Origin: Voacanga thouarsii
Lineage: Eukaryota > Streptophyta > Magnoliopsida > Gentianales > Apocynaceae
Assembly (NCBI GenBank): GCA_026120185.1
Contig: JANUWF010001220.1
Location: 372,001-436,000, forward strand
Reading direction: 5' to 3'
Length of the DNA stretch: 64,000 nucleotides
The translations under genes and the position numbers were made by a program. Under the pieces are notes generated by a model. The model was not told the origin of the DNA and made no database searches. It saw nothing but the letters and a program-made list of their open reading frames with translations. Positions 21,584 through 34,016 of this stretch are shown in pieces; position 1 is the stretch's first letter, and each line of letters opens with the position of its first letter.

Positions 21584-22740
21584 ATGGCAAATCAAGAGAT
21601 ATCTATGTCAAGTCCTTATTATCTTCATTCGAATGAAAATCCTTCACTTATTTTGGTTCAAACATCTTTAAATGACAAGAATTATCATTAATGGTACAGA
21701 GCTATGCGGATGGCATTGATTTCCAAAAACGAGCTCAGTTTTGTTAATGGATCTATTAAAGCACCAAACCGTGCTCACAATTCTTATGCTGCATGGGAAC
21801 AATGCAATAATATGGTCCTGTCTTGGATTCTAAACTTAATTTCACCATCTATAGCTCCAAGTGTCATCTGGATTAATACAGCTTATGAAGTCTGGGATGA
21901 TTTATGTGAAAGGTTTTCACAAGGTGATTCATTCAGAATTTTAGATTTGCAGGAGGATATTTAGAACCTTAAACAAGGTACTTCTTCTATGAATGAGCAT
22001 TATGCCAGCTTGAAAACTTTATGGGAAGAATTTCTTAAACTGAGGCCATTACCAATCTGTCATTGTGATCCAAAATGTAAATGTCCAGCATTGTCTGAAG
22101 TAAAAGCAAACAATGACGCATATTTTGTAATCCGTTTCATCAAATGATTGAAAGATAATTTTAATGGAATTAAGTCATAGATTTTGTTAACTCAGCATTT
22201 TCCTACTATCAATCAAGCTTTCTCTATGGTATCTATACATGAAAGATCCCTCAATTATATTTCTATTCATTCTAATATATCAACGTCTACAAATCATCAA
22301 ATTTTTACCACAAGACATGTCATGAATGGATCACAAGGATATGCAGGGAATAATTCTAAGTCTGAGTCTTTCATGCAAGCTACTGAAAGTGCAAATGGAT
22401 GAAATTTTGTTGTTTCTAGTGTAATGGTGAATAATGTTGAAACTCATACAAATGGCAGAAATGTGTCTTATACTAGTAATTATGATTATAGAAAATGAGG
22501 CAATGTGAAAAAGAAATTGTAATGCACCTTCTGCAGACTACAAGAGCATACTATTGACATCTTTTATAGGAAGCATGGTTTTTCGGTTAGATTTCAAAAC
22601 AGACCTAACATGTCAAGGGGATCAGGAATGATATCACAGGCAAATGTTGTTGTGGACAAAAATGAGTTTCCAAATGTGTCTAATGCTTCAACTCCAGTTG
22701 CAAGGTGTTATAACTACATGTCTGCAGATTAACATGCCTC
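21584..22740 (+). pseudogene. gag: gag of second copia element
   Basis: ATG at 21584 gives MANQEIS...YYLHSNENPSLILVQ, a typical copia gag start. Stops interrupt at NYH* (about 21688), after LQEDI at 21962 and at two later points, while the capsid pattern continues (AYEVWDDLCERFSQGD, RILDLQ, MNEHYASLKTLWEEF). A CT-C-x4-H zinc-knuckle remnant (TFCRLQEHTIDIF) is at about 22530-22570, with its last Cys lost. It is a non-functional capsid gene. Confidence 0.85.
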
Positions 22741-22747
22741 AAAATAT

Positions 22748-23447
22748 ATGATACAAGAACAATATCAACACTTATTGCATCTAATTCAGTCACATCAACT
22801 TGTTTCCAGCTCTAACCATACCAAACACCTTTACTCAGTTAACACAACTAGTTCTCTTTCAGCAAATTTCCTCAATTCTTCTCCTCAAGCTCAAGGAATA
22901 GGTATAAGCTCTTCCATTTGGATTTTGGACTCAAGTGCTACTGATCATATCTGTTCAAGCTTGAAATATTTTGCTAAAATCCATCCTGCACAAAACATCT
23001 CAGTTAAGCTTCCTACAAGAAATGTTGTTTCTGTGCCTCATATAAGAACTATCCGTTTAAACACATCCATAGTGCTATATCATGTATTTTTCATACCAAC
23101 ATTTTCATTCAATCTTATTTCTGTCAGTAAGCTTTTGCATCAATTGCAGTGTGTCATAACTTTCAAAGGTAATTGTTGTTTTCTTCAGGATCCACATCTT
23201 GGACAGATGATTGATCAACTAGGCTGTCAAATGGACTTTATCACTTTAATCCTCTTCAACCTACTTCTTCTACAGTAGCAACATGTCTTTCTTCCACTGG
23301 TGATTTATGTAATAAGTCTTTTTTATGGCATTTTAGGCTAGGTCATCACTCTTCTAAGCAACCAGCTGAAATACAAAAGTCTAATTTAGTTGTTTGTTTA
23401 CCTGACAAAGATACTTTTTGTTCTATTTGCCCTTTGGCTAAATAGCA
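22748..23447 (+). pseudogene. pol: Protease and GAG-pre-integrase of second copia element, left part
   Basis: The frame 22748-23278 carries the protease active-site motif IWILDSSATDHICS (Gly to Ser in the DSG triad) and the flap region SFNLISVSKLLHQL. After a stop, LWHFRLGHHSSKQ (about 23324-23360) and FCSICPLAK form the integrase zinc-binding region. The frame is then cut by the Tekay solo LTR at 23453 and resumes at 27775 with LPFPLHHGTA. Confidence 0.83.
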
Positions 23448-23700
23448 TAAACTGTGAAACCCCAGTCGGAACCAACCTTAGAGTAAGAGGGTTGGGATGC
23501 ATATCATATTTTATTGCATGTTTAAATATATTTTTATATGATTTTATATGCTTTGGATTTGTGTTTGATAGTCTCGAGGGCTTAATTATGTTTATTGAGT
23601 AAGAATGGCAAAATGATAATTTTTGCTTGAGGTGAAAATAGGGAGATAGCTTGAGGGTTAAATAAGAAAAAAATATTTTAGAGAGAAAATAAGAACAAGA

Positions 23701-23764
23701 GTTGTTGTGGTTTAGTGGTTAGAGCTTTGAAATTAATTCTTGAGGTCTTGGGTTCAAATTCCAT
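23701..23764 (+). promoter_or_regulatory. tRNA-like A-box/B-box motif in Tekay LTR
   Basis: TGGTTTAGTGGTTAGAGC and, 40 bp on, GGGTTCAAATTCCA. The T-arm-like segment can form TTGGG/TCCA pairing around a TTCAAAT loop. This is the best of the five copies. Confidence 0.55.
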
Positions 23765-25383
23765 CATTAGAGCTTTAGCATGATTAAATTTTATTTTTGT
23801 TAGGGAAGGTTAGATTTTCGTTCTTGAGTGCTCAAGAGAAGGGTAAAGGTGATGTCCTAGGGGAGACATGATAGGAGTACCCTAATCCTACTCTTGTACC
23901 CTACAAAAATTCCTAAGGGAATTCATACCCTTCTTGATCCTTAGTTTTCCTTCTCCATTTCTTAAGTTATTCAATTTATTCAACCCAATTTCATTTCAGA
24001 AATTTTAGTAAAGTGTTGTGGCTTTGAAGGTTCAAAATGCCTAAGTGAAAGGCATCTTATGGACCGAAAATATGGAAGAGATGGGGAAGGTTCCAAGAGA
24101 ATTAGTCCCCCTAATGAACCTTCAAAACTTCACTCTAGCTATGTTCATTTTCCTTCATATAGTGATCTGAAATTTTTCCGGCTTCTTGTGCCTTCAAGGT
24201 GTCGAAATTTTCAGCCATCATTCACTCTCAAATGCTGCCAGAAAATGGCCTTCTTAACCAGCTTGAAATCTGAAATTTTATGGCCAAATTCGGGCTGCAC
24301 AAATGCTGTGCAAAACCAGAAAATTTTCTGGGCAAAATCGCAGCATATATGAGCTTAAACCAACTGTTTTCTTCCAGTTTTCTCCTAACTCCTTAGCCAC
24401 ATTTTTCCTCCATGAAGAAGGTTGGAAACCAGCCTTTAAATACCTCTAAATGCCCCTTCAAAATCTCTGCAATCTGACTAGAAAATGGTAGCAAAAATTG
24501 CCCAGGAAAATTCCAGCAATGGCGAAACTGTACAGGATTTTATTTCCAGCTTTGTTTCCTTTTCCACCTTTGGCCGAAACTTCACCCTTTTTTTGCACAA
24601 ACCTCTATTGAACAGCCCATTGTCTTCCCCAACCTTCTGCATGAAAACCAATCATGGCTACCCTAAAATATCTTCAATAAATTACTCCAATCATGCCTTG
24701 ATTGGAGACCAAAATTCCAGCAATCCTAATTTAGTAAACTTCCATAAAATGTCCCTTAAACAACCAGACCTTTCCTTCACCATTATACTCCCTCTTTTCG
24801 GCCACCATTAACCTTCTTCAACCAGCTTTCATCCAGCAAAATCACTGAACATCAGTCGGCCATAGCAGCTTCCAAAAAGCTCTCCATTGATCAAAGATAT
24901 TCTTGCTATATTTTGTTTCCAAATTTGATTCCCAAAAATATTCTTTTGGATTTCAACAACCAGCCTTTCCTTTTCCTTTCAAACCAAAAAAATCATCTAC
25001 CTAAACTACACAAACAATTCGGCCACTGCAAACATACAGAATTTCAGCAACTTCAAATCCAAAATCCCTCCATTCTCTTCAACCTTCAAGCACACATAGA
25101 ACACCTACTCACTTCTCTCGCCTAATACCTCTTCAAACCACTTCAATCTCCTTCAAAAAAAATTCAGATTTCATCTACTCACTGCCGTGAGTCCATCCAT
25201 ACCATTTTTTAACATCAAACTCCAAAATCCAACTCTCTCATTTGGATAAAAAAATCAGTACTTTTGTGAAGGCTCAAGAACACCTTCAAGGTAAGTTTGT
25301 GCAATCAACTTCATCTTCTCTAATCTCCAATCTCTAATGAATATATATGTGTGTAAAAGTATGTTAATGGACGCTCTTCTTCT

Positions 25384-25387
<4 letters not shown>

Positions 25388-25431
<44 letters not shown>
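25388..25431 (+). repeat. (CT)n microsatellite in Tekay LTR
   Basis: Uninterrupted CT run before TTGGCCGAAT, at the position equivalent to 8172 in copy 1. Confidence 0.9.
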
Positions 25432-25435
<4 letters not shown>

Positions 25436-26713
25436 CCGAATACCCTCTCCCTCTTGGCCGAATGAATTCTTCACCAATGGCCATGCTTTCTTCATCTCTC
25501 TTGGACAAATCTAGTCATCTAGGAGTTGAGATCCATTCGAAAGTCCTTCAAGGTACTCATCAATCAAATAAGCCTTTTCAACCCTCCTTTTTAATTCGAG
25601 ATTCATGTCTCTAGGATGATACTGGTAGGAGATGGATTATGAATAGGATTTGAGCATGTATTGTTGTGATGAGTTGAGATTGAAGCATGAATAAATGTGT
25701 GTATATGATGGAGATGGGATTTATGCATGAGTTGGTTATCTTGGTTGATTGTATGGTGTTTTTAGGGTTTAATGCAGGTTTTCAAGCCATAAGTAGTATT
25801 TGTGATCAAGTATGTTAGAGATTATGTCACCTATGGTGAATAGAATTTATATTCATGTATGATTGTTAAAGCCATGATTATATTTATGCTAGTAGAGGTT
25901 GGATCATGCCTTGGTAAATTTAGATCTATACTTTTATTCATGATTTGGATGAGTTGATTAATTGAAGTGGAGTATATGTTCATGATTGTGGTTAGCAATA
26001 GAAATATGATCATGATCTAGTTGTCCCTAAGCTAATTTTATTTCATCAATAAAATATTTAATATTATAATTTTTGCTAGTAAGGTAGACTTGGATTATTA
26101 TATATAATAAGGATATTTTAGTCAAATAAATGATAGATTTTATTTCAAGAAATAAAATATATAGATATTATATAATGATAATATCAAATAAAGCCTTTTA
26201 TATAAATAATCATAATAAGTAAAATATTAATTTTGTAAGTCTTATATTCATAAACATCATTAAAATTTATTATCTTTTAATCAAAACCTATTAAAATTTA
26301 TTTAGTGTCTTTCAATCAAGACCCATTAAAATTTATTTTCAACTAATTTTAGTTATCAATTATTTTTAAACAATTAATTGTTAATAAATCATTATTTTAC
26401 CTAATACCACCTAGGACTCTTCATCAAATAAACTCTAAATTATTCTTAGCAAGATTTAAACCTTCAACTTATTAGTACCTATTTTTCGAAACAATAATTA
26501 TTTTAAATATCAAATTAGACTTAGCTTATAAACCCTTTTTATTTATTATTTGGCCTTAAAGCTTATGACACTAGGATCATGGTAGTAGTGAGTTGAGCTA
26601 GCTTTATTTCTGAAAGTGGATTTTAGCTTGAGATTAATTATGGCTTGTATTTACCCCAGGCGGGGTTAGGTCAACTGTTGAAGACCTTTATTTTATCTCA
26701 AACAAAGGATCAG

Positions 26714-27507
26714 GTAAGCTCCTGCATAAAACCTGATTAATGTAAAATGTTTATTATGGCAAGCCAAATGTAGAGTGTATGGACACTCATTTCTGTAAAG
26801 GCAATTGAGGATTGACTCATTTCTTATTTCAGTCAAACAAATTATTTGAAAATCAATAAATAGATTTACTCAAACTCAAAACTCTTTCCAAAACTGATTT
26901 TGACAAAGACTTTGGAAATCCTTAATTGCCATTTTCATGTGGAACTGTGTTTTGTTCATTTTCCCAAGTGGGATACGTTACGTTGAGTACTCAATAAGGG
27001 TGGACTACTAGGACTAGTCTTTGAAGGGTTAGGGTGAGTCTCTTAGTAGGTGGCCACCTCTGAGGGGTAAGTCCTCCTTGGATAGGATGTCAGTCCAATA
27101 GGTCGTGCCGGTCCGAGTTAGCAATTTTTTTTTCAGTCAAGTGACTATGTGTTGCCGGAATGGACAATCGGTTGTTGTTTGGGTATAGAGAAGGAGAAGT
27201 ATCTTGCCCGGTAGGCCGATCACCTACCTTTTGTCAGTCTGCACAAAGTGTCGATATTCTGACCGGTTATAGGGCTCAACGTGTGGTAACCCATGATCAT
27301 TTCTTTTGAGTAGTTGATTTTATTGATTATGTATGGTTGAAAAAGCCAAAACGCCACTCTTGATTTTGACTATTGTTTATTGCTTGCCAGTATTTCTCTT
27401 GTGAATATTTTATACTTTGCATTCACGAACTGTTTTCACTGGACACTCGAAGCACACATGGACTTACTGAGATTTTTGTCTCATCACCCGTTTTACCATG
27501 ATTTCAG
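26714..27507 (+). other. Candidate intron inside Tekay LTR, copy 2
   Basis: GATCAG|GTAAGC to GATTTCAG|GTCGATCC, 794 nt, the same length as in copy 1, with CTTACTGAG upstream of a pyrimidine-rich acceptor tract. Confidence 0.4.
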
Positions 27508-27774
27508 GTCGATCCTGCTGTAGGGATGAGTAGCTAGTTATTGCCTGCCTTGGAAGAAATGTTATTATTTATTTTTGTGTAATGCTTTGGGAGTTGAGAG
27601 TGAATAATTTTATTCTGGATTTGTTTTCGAATTCTTGGGATGTAATAAGATTTAATTTTAAATTATTATTTTTATTCCATTATGTTCATTGTGTGTCCTA
27701 GTTATAAAGACCCCTTGTCATTTGGACGGGGCAACATCCCCAGCCCTGTTGGGCCTAGGTAGTGGAGTGTTACA

Positions 27775-28407
27775 TAAATTGCCTTTTCCTTTACATCATG
27801 GCACTGCAGAATCTATTTTTGATCTTATCCATATGGATATTTGGGGATCATTCAATATTGTTACTATTCATGGACAGAAATATTTCTTGACAATAGTTGA
27901 TGATTTTAGCATATTTACTTGGGTTTTTTTGTTAAAACAAAAGTCTGAAGTAGGATCTCTTATTCAACATTTTGTTGCATATATTGAAACATAATTTCAT
28001 AAAACACTCAAGGTTTTTAGATCAGACAATGGTCTTGAATTTCAACTTAATGATTTTTTCAAGTCAAAAGGCATCATCCATCCAACATCATGTCCCTATA
28101 CTCCAGAGCAAAACGGGATTGTGGAAAGAAAATATCAGCATATTCTCAATGTTGCAAGAGCTCTTAGATTTCAATCTCAAATTCCTTTAACATATTGGGG
28201 GTACTATATTCAGCATGCTGTGTTTTTTGTCAATATTACCCCCACTCCTGTTTTACATCAGAAACCCCTTTTGCAAAATTGCACAATAAGACTCCTGACT
28301 ATAGCAAACTTAAAGTGTTTGGTAGTCTTGCATATACTTGTCCTCAACTACCCCATAGAAGTAAATTTGCCACTAGAAGTAGACCTTGTGTTTTTCTTGG
28401 TTATTCT
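27775..28407 (+). pseudogene. pol: Integrase of second copia element
   Basis: This continues the interrupted pol: DLIHMDIWGSF (first Asp), LTIVDDFSIFTWVF, FRSDNGLEF (second Asp) and YTPEQNGIVERK (catalytic Glu). All three DDE residues are present, but a TAA at 27993 and a frameshift near 28260 interrupt the frame. KVFGSLAYTC and RPCVFLGYS end at the Sirevirus LTR insertion (28408). The C-terminal part resumes at 31381. Confidence 0.87.
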
Positions 28408-31380
28408 TGTTAGCCCTAAGGGTTTTCTCCTATGTTTTGACTTATGACAAACATTGATGTGGACTAACTTGTGTAATCTATATATGATAGGACATGTTTG
28501 ACCTCAATTCTTCTAAGGCATTCAAATAAGATTGTTAAGCAACTCTTGAGCAATGGAGTTCAAGAATGGGTAATCAAGATGAAGTTCAAGCTTATGAGAT
28601 TGCATACCAAGAAGTCCTTATAGAAGAACTTTAGATTAGGAATTGTTATTAAGGTATTTCTTGTTAATTCCTGTGTCTCTTTTGAAGGTTTAAAGGGGGA
28701 AGCAAAGCACGCAGCAGAAGGAAAAGAACTGAAAAACGAATAACAAGAAACGCCTAGACCACAGCCGGCGCCGATCACGGTCTAGCAGGACTCCGAGGGA
28801 AAATTTTTTTACCTCTTTTTCTCGTTCTCTGAATTGGTTGAACAGGAATGTGTAGAATTGGGGTAAGTGCGCTAGTGGAAACTCTGGTGCGATTCCTGCA
28901 AGCCTCCTACTCCGTCTATGCATGTATATGAACACTAACCTCTAGATCTTCCAATATATGGCCTACCTAATCCCGTTTGGTAAACTACTCACAGACTAAG
29001 GAATTTTTCTTGGAGAGAGAAAGGAGGCGTCTGGTTTTTTTCACCAGAGAGGAAGCAATCAAAAAATAACGTTCTTATCTATCCTCCTATTTAACCTAAA
29101 TAAAACCCTAGGTTAAACTGGATTGGCCCATTGGACTCTCAGTTTAGCCTTTTTGGACTAAATTAATTATTATAATTATAACCAAATAAATGGCCCAATA
29201 AATAATTAATTTTTCAGCCCAAATAAACAAGTCCAATTAACAAACCTATATTAGTTTAGTCCCAGGTCAATCTTTAATTATTCAAACTAGGCCAAAGCCC
29301 TGAACAATTAATTAACCCACCAAACTAATTTAATTAATTCTCTCTCCATGGACCTTTATTTTATTCTAACCCAATAATTAAATCAGACTACTTAAATAAA
29401 ATAAATTCTATTTAATTTAATTTAAGACCAACTCCTTAGCCTGTATTTAATTAGGACTCACGGTCTATACTGAGGACCAAAAGACACACTACCTTGGCTG
29501 CTAAAATAACCAAAATACCCTTACCATATAAATAGCTGTATTTTACATTTTAAATATTTTCTAATATCACCATAGGAAAATATTGATCCCAAGGACAATG
29601 TTGCGTTAGCAAAGTCTCCAACCTACAGGTGTAATGACTAAAATACCCCTCAATACATCATTGTACATTAGAGATGAATAAATATACTAACACCTCTCTA
29701 AATGACATCTATCATCCTTAGGCTTCTAGTCTAATGATCCACGACTTCTTGGATTGTTTCTGCTTTCCAAGGGAGCTACCCTAAAGCAAATATCCAAGTC
29801 ATGTTTCTCAGGGCCCTGGATATTTTGATCATTTAGACAACCACAAGGGGCGATATAGTATAGAAACTATCTTGTACAAGTCTATCTTAACTAACTAGTC
29901 ACACATACCCAACATGTGAGTATATTAGTCCTACAATAGAACCTCAACTATAGCATATCAAAGTACATGCTTCCAACTTCGTCAGACTACCAACTCATAC
30001 TCAAGTCGTAGAGAACTAGTCCAAGCTGTAGCAATAGTAGTCTAGGTTTCTACCATATAGTACTTTAAGAAACCACTACTACAGGTCATGTTCTACGTAT
30101 TCAAAATACGCTTATGTCATGAAGTGAGTGGACTACTCACTTGCTAAAGGTAAGCCATTCCCTATTTGGAATTCACAACATAATAACCTAGACATTATGA
30201 GATTCTCATTCTTATCAATCGATTAAGAACAAACGTTTATGTGTTAAGTAACCCGTGATCCATACCTTATTGTGAAAGATCGCCATTCACATGGACCACT
30301 TACTTAAACACAATGGGTCTTTTCCAAATGAAATTGTGCACAAATAAAAATGTAAATTCATAAACAATTTCTGAAAATAAATTTTTTTATTAAAATATTC
30401 AATATTTATATTAGAAACCTAGTCTAAGATGGCATATTTCCCAACATCTTTACCTTATGATTCGATTGATTTCTACCTTGAAGCACATAAAGAAAAAGAT
30501 TTCAAAGTTTTAAATCTCAGAATTTTGGATTGAGTAGTTTAGATGATACTGCATCCAAAAGATTCGTTCAAAATCCTGTAAACTGTGACAAATCATTTTT
30601 ACCTGAAAAAAGTGTCATTTTGGCCTTACCTTTTGGATGTATCATCATCCGAAACATGAGTCCAAAACACGGGTAAATTTAATAGAAAAATTATAGCCAT
30701 TTTATAGCCGTTGGTACTTTACTTTATGGCTCTATATAAAGACTCTAAACTTGATTTGACATAAGATTTTTGTGGTATCCTTATAAGAAACACTCTTACT
30801 CTATAGAAAATAAAAATCTCCTTTATCAAAGTGCTTCAAAGGGAATTCAAATTGTGTCTAAAAGGTAAAACTGTTTGTGCTTTTTCCTTGGTGCATATCT
30901 GCTCAAACAAGTGAGCTTTTATTGTTCCATTGATATTCAATCTCTTTTGTATTACAAGGTTATAGTGTAAAACCCATTTGGGGTGAACTTTGATTTGATT
31001 ATTTGGTTGAGAGGTTTTGGAAAACCAAGTATGGTGATCCTCTCTTGTATTTGGTGCAGTTTGATTTCATTAAGTTGAGTAAATAAAATATGGTTGAAAA
31101 TCCTTAAGTGTGAGCTTAAAGTAGTAGATTTAGATCTTGGTAGATCGAACCACTAGACATTCTGTGTCTCATTTCTCTGCATACAACATTAACTGTATTG
31201 TATTTCTTACCTTAGTCTGAATATGGATATTTCTCAAAGTTTTTTTGGATAGCTTTCTCTGCTGCCATGAAGTTGGTCCAAGAAACTTGAAGGTCATTAA
31301 TACTCTATATAACAAACTACTTGAAAATTTTAGCTTGTCAAAAACCTTATTCACCCCCTCCCCCCTCCTAAGGTTTTTCA
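28408..31380 (+). mobile_element. Sirevirus solo LTR, itself interrupted
   Basis: TGTTAGCCCTAAG to AAGGTTTTTCA, with a perfect TSD ATTCT (28403-28407, 31381-31385). Removing the 1.76-kb element at 28683-30446 and one TSD copy leaves about 1.2 kb, equal to the LTRs of the Sirevirus at 6209-20806 but more diverged from them. TATATAAA box at 30733-30740. Confidence 0.88.
28683..30446 (-). mobile_element. Tork-type copia solo LTR nested in Sirevirus LTR
   Basis: Minus-strand LTR, TGTTGGGAAATATGCC to AAACCTTCA, 1,764 bp, with perfect TSD TCTTT (28678-28682, 30447-30451). It matches in reverse the 3' LTR of the copia element at 51019-56078, for example around GTATGGATCACGGGTTACTT. It lacks the long CT run found in those LTRs. 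This is the deepest level of a three-level nest. The ORF at 28690-28935 is a by-product of the LTR sequence. Confidence 0.88.
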
Positions 31381-32765
31381 ATTCTCATTCTACTAAATGA
31401 TATCTTTTGTAAGATTTTTCTTCCAGAGAGATTTTTATGTCTAGGAATGTTATTTTTGTTGAACGTGTTTTCCTTTCTTGCAATCCCAAACTTCTAATTC
31501 TTCAAATGCTATCATACCAGCATTATCTTTATCTTATTAATCTTCTTCTTCAAACCATAATTCTATGTCTGATCACCATTTAGCTTCTCATATTAATGAT
31601 ACTTCACTTCTAACATAGCTGCCTACAGATCAAATACCTTCATCCAACTTTCTGCCTAGAAAATCTACTCGAGCCATTACTACTCCAGCCTATCTATCAT
31701 ATTACATATGCTCAGAAATACACAAAATTACTACACCACATAGTTTACCTACTTCTATTGTTTCTTCAGCCTTTTTATGTAGTTCTTCTATCCATTCTGA
31801 ACCAAAGCATTATTTTGAGGCTGTGAAATCTAAGGAATGGTATGTAGCTATGCAATGTGAAATTGCAGCTTTAGAACAGAATGAAACCTCGCATTTGGTT
31901 TCTTTACCTCCAGAAAAGAAGGCACTTGGTTGTAAGTGGGTTTATAGGATTAAATATAAAGTAGATGGGACTGTGGACAGGTATAAGGCCAGACTTGTAG
32001 CAAAGGGATACAATCAACAGGAAGGTATCGATTTTTTAGACACCTTTGCACCAATTGTCAAGATCACAACCATTAGAATCATGTTAGCTCTTGCAGCCAA
32101 ATCCCATTAGCATATTCATTAGCTTGATATCAACAGTACTTTTTTGCATGGTGACTTGTTCGAAGATGTTTATATGACTTTTCCCCTAGGATTTAAGTCT
32201 ACTGATTCTTCTCTAGTATGCAAACTTAACAAATGCTTGTCTGGTCTCAAACAAGCTAGTAGGCAGTGGAATGCTAAGTTGGCAACATACTTATTATCTC
32301 TTGATTTTCAATAGTCCAAGAGTGATTATAGCCTATTCTTCCAATATAATGCAGTTGTATTCATTGCAGTTTTGGTTTATATGGATAACATTATTATTAT
32401 GAGTAATCAACTAGAGAAAATTATTGCTCGTAAGCACAGTTGCATGATTAGTTTAAGGTCAAAGATCTGGGAGAATTGAACTATTTTTTGGGGTTTGAAG
32501 TTAAGAGAACTTCAACAAGGATCACTCTTTCACAAAAGAAGTACACACTAGATTTGTTCAATACACATGGCTATCTTGGCAATAAGCCTATTTCTACACC
32601 TCTAGATAGTAAACAACATTATACCGCTAGAGATTCAGCTTTATTCTATAATCCTTCCTTGTATAAGAGCCTTGTTGGTAATTTATTATACTTAACTCAC
32701 ACAAGGCCCGACATTTCATTTGTTGTCCAACAATTACGTCAATTTCTATCCGCTCCCCAGTTCTC
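31381..32765 (+). pseudogene. pol: Integrase C-terminus and reverse transcriptase of second copia element
   Basis: After the insertion the frame resumes with HSTK, then SSREIFMSRNVIFVE, the copia integrase C-terminal signature. A degenerate linker follows. The RT begins at 31823: [64 protein letters not shown] and GLKQASRQWNAKL. The catalytic box reads VYMDNIII where YVDD is expected, so one Asp is Asn. ELNYFLGFEV and SKQHYTA...SLVGNLLYLTHTRPDI follow. Several stops lie within. Confidence 0.86.
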
Positions 32766-33330
32766 CATATGCAGGTAGTCTGTAGGATTCTTCGATGTCT
32801 TAAAGGATCATTTCATCATAGTTTGTTCTTTCCTGTTGAATCTTCTTTTTTTCTTCAAATATATGTTAACTCTGATTGGGCAGGCTGTACAGATTCTCGA
32901 TGGTCTATTACTGGTTACTGTATTTATTTTTGGTGCAGCACTTGTTTCTTGGAAATCAAAGAAGCAAACTGTTGTTACTAGGAGTTCAGCAGAGGCTGAG
33001 TATTGTGCCTTGGCTTAATCCATTTGTGAATTACAATAGATTTTTCATCTTTTTCATGAGCTTCACTTTACTTGTCCTTTGCCTGTTTCTATTTTTTGTG
33101 ATAATCATAGTGCCGTTTACTTAGTTGAAAATCCAGTTTTTCATAAAAGAACTAAGCACATTAAGCTTGATTCCTATTTCATTCAAGATTTATATCAAGC
33201 CAGATGTATTAAGCCTTTGCCTATTTCCTCCACTCATCAGCTAGCTGACATTTTTACCAAGGCCTTATCTTTGACTATTTCTCAGTTTCTCCTTTCCCAT
33301 CTTGGTATTCTTGTTGCATCCGACTTGTAG
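32766..33330 (+). pseudogene. pol: RNase H of second copia element
   Basis: RILRCLKGS, VNSDWAGCTDSRWSITGYCI, SWKSKKQ, TRSSAEAEYCALA, FCDNHSAVYL, KRTKHIKLDSYFIQD and LADIFTKALS are in the expected order across three frames. It ends at VASDL-stop (33328-33330), a few bases before the polypurine tract. Confidence 0.87.
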
Positions 33331-33335
33331 GGGGA
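33323..33335 (+). other. Polypurine tract of second copia element
   Basis: ACTTGTAGGGGGA directly precedes the 3' LTR start at 33336. It overlaps the pol stop codon. Confidence 0.75.
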
Positions 33336-33829
33336 TGATAAAGATGGTAGCTCAGCTTCAACTCAGCTAACAGACCAACTGACAGATCAGCTGACAAATT
33401 AGCAATTTTAGCCAAGACAGCATTAGAAAATTCTAGTTGTAATATAGCTGGTTTTAGTTATTTAATCTTTCTTCAATGTAGTTAATCCCGTAATTTCAGT
33501 TTTGTGAATGTACATATATGACATTATATTAGCTTCACAAATCAATAGATGAAGAAGATGTTTTTTTCTCTGCAATCTTTCCATTCTTCATCTGCAAACT
33601 CTCAGTGTTCATTGTGCTCCTTTACTTCATTCTTCATCTGCAAATTCTCAGTCTTCATTGTGCTACTTTACAATTTCTTAGCTTCACAAATCAATAGATG
33701 AATAAGGCATTTTTTCTCTACAATCTTTCCATTCTTCATCTACAAACTCTCAGGGTTCATTGTGCTACTTTACTTTATTCTTCATCTGCAAACTCTCAGT
33801 CTTCATTGTGCTACTTTACAATTTCTTCA
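33336..33829 (+). repeat. 3' LTR of second copia element, with internal tandem duplication
   Basis: 494 bp against 366 bp in the 5' LTR. The extra length is mostly a direct duplication of about 150 bp: 33529-33678 and 33679-33829 both run from TAGCTTCACAAATCAATAGATGA to ACAATTTCTT. A short extra CAGCTAACAGACCAACTGACAGA-like unit near 33365 adds about 24 bp. Confidence 0.9.
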
Positions 33830-33834
33830 CTATT

Positions 33835-34016
33835 TACATACTAGGACCTAGACAATCTGAATTAACTTCGCACCTGGGAAGGGGCGGTTTTCCTTCAACT
33901 TTGAGGGCTTCATCTTCAAATATAGTCCCTGTAATAACATGATTGAATCAAACAAATTATGCCAATCAAGAACTTATTTGGTTTCGTAGAGGAAGGTATC
34001 TATCTAGGTTGGAAAA
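33835..34016. other. Ancestral non-element sequence
   Basis: About 180 bp, moderately GC-richer than its surroundings and not assigned to any element. It may be a remnant of the host locus, but no protein match was recognised. Confidence 0.35.

Larger units (their letters stand above)
23453..27774 (+). mobile_element. Tekay-type chromovirus solo LTR, copy 2
   Basis: 4,322 bp from TGTGAAACCCC to GTGTTACA, flanked by TAAAC (23448-23452) and TAAAT (27775-27779), a TSD with one mismatch. It has the same internal order as copy 1. It interrupts the integrase zinc-finger coding region of the second copia element, so it is younger than that element. Confidence 0.9.
21048..33829 (+). mobile_element. 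Second Ty1/copia retrotransposon, carrying three nested LTRs
   Basis: Bounded by TGATAAAGATGG and CAATTTCTTCA with a near-perfect TSD, CTGTT (21043-21047) against CTATT (33830-33834). The order is LTR, tRNA-Met PBS, gag, protease, integrase, RT, RNase H, PPT, LTR. pol is cut by a Tekay solo LTR at 23453 and by a Sirevirus solo LTR at 28408. Removing these leaves roughly 5.5 kb, a usual copia size. LTRs and proteins differ clearly from the Sirevirus; the lineage within copia was not assigned. Confidence 0.88.
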
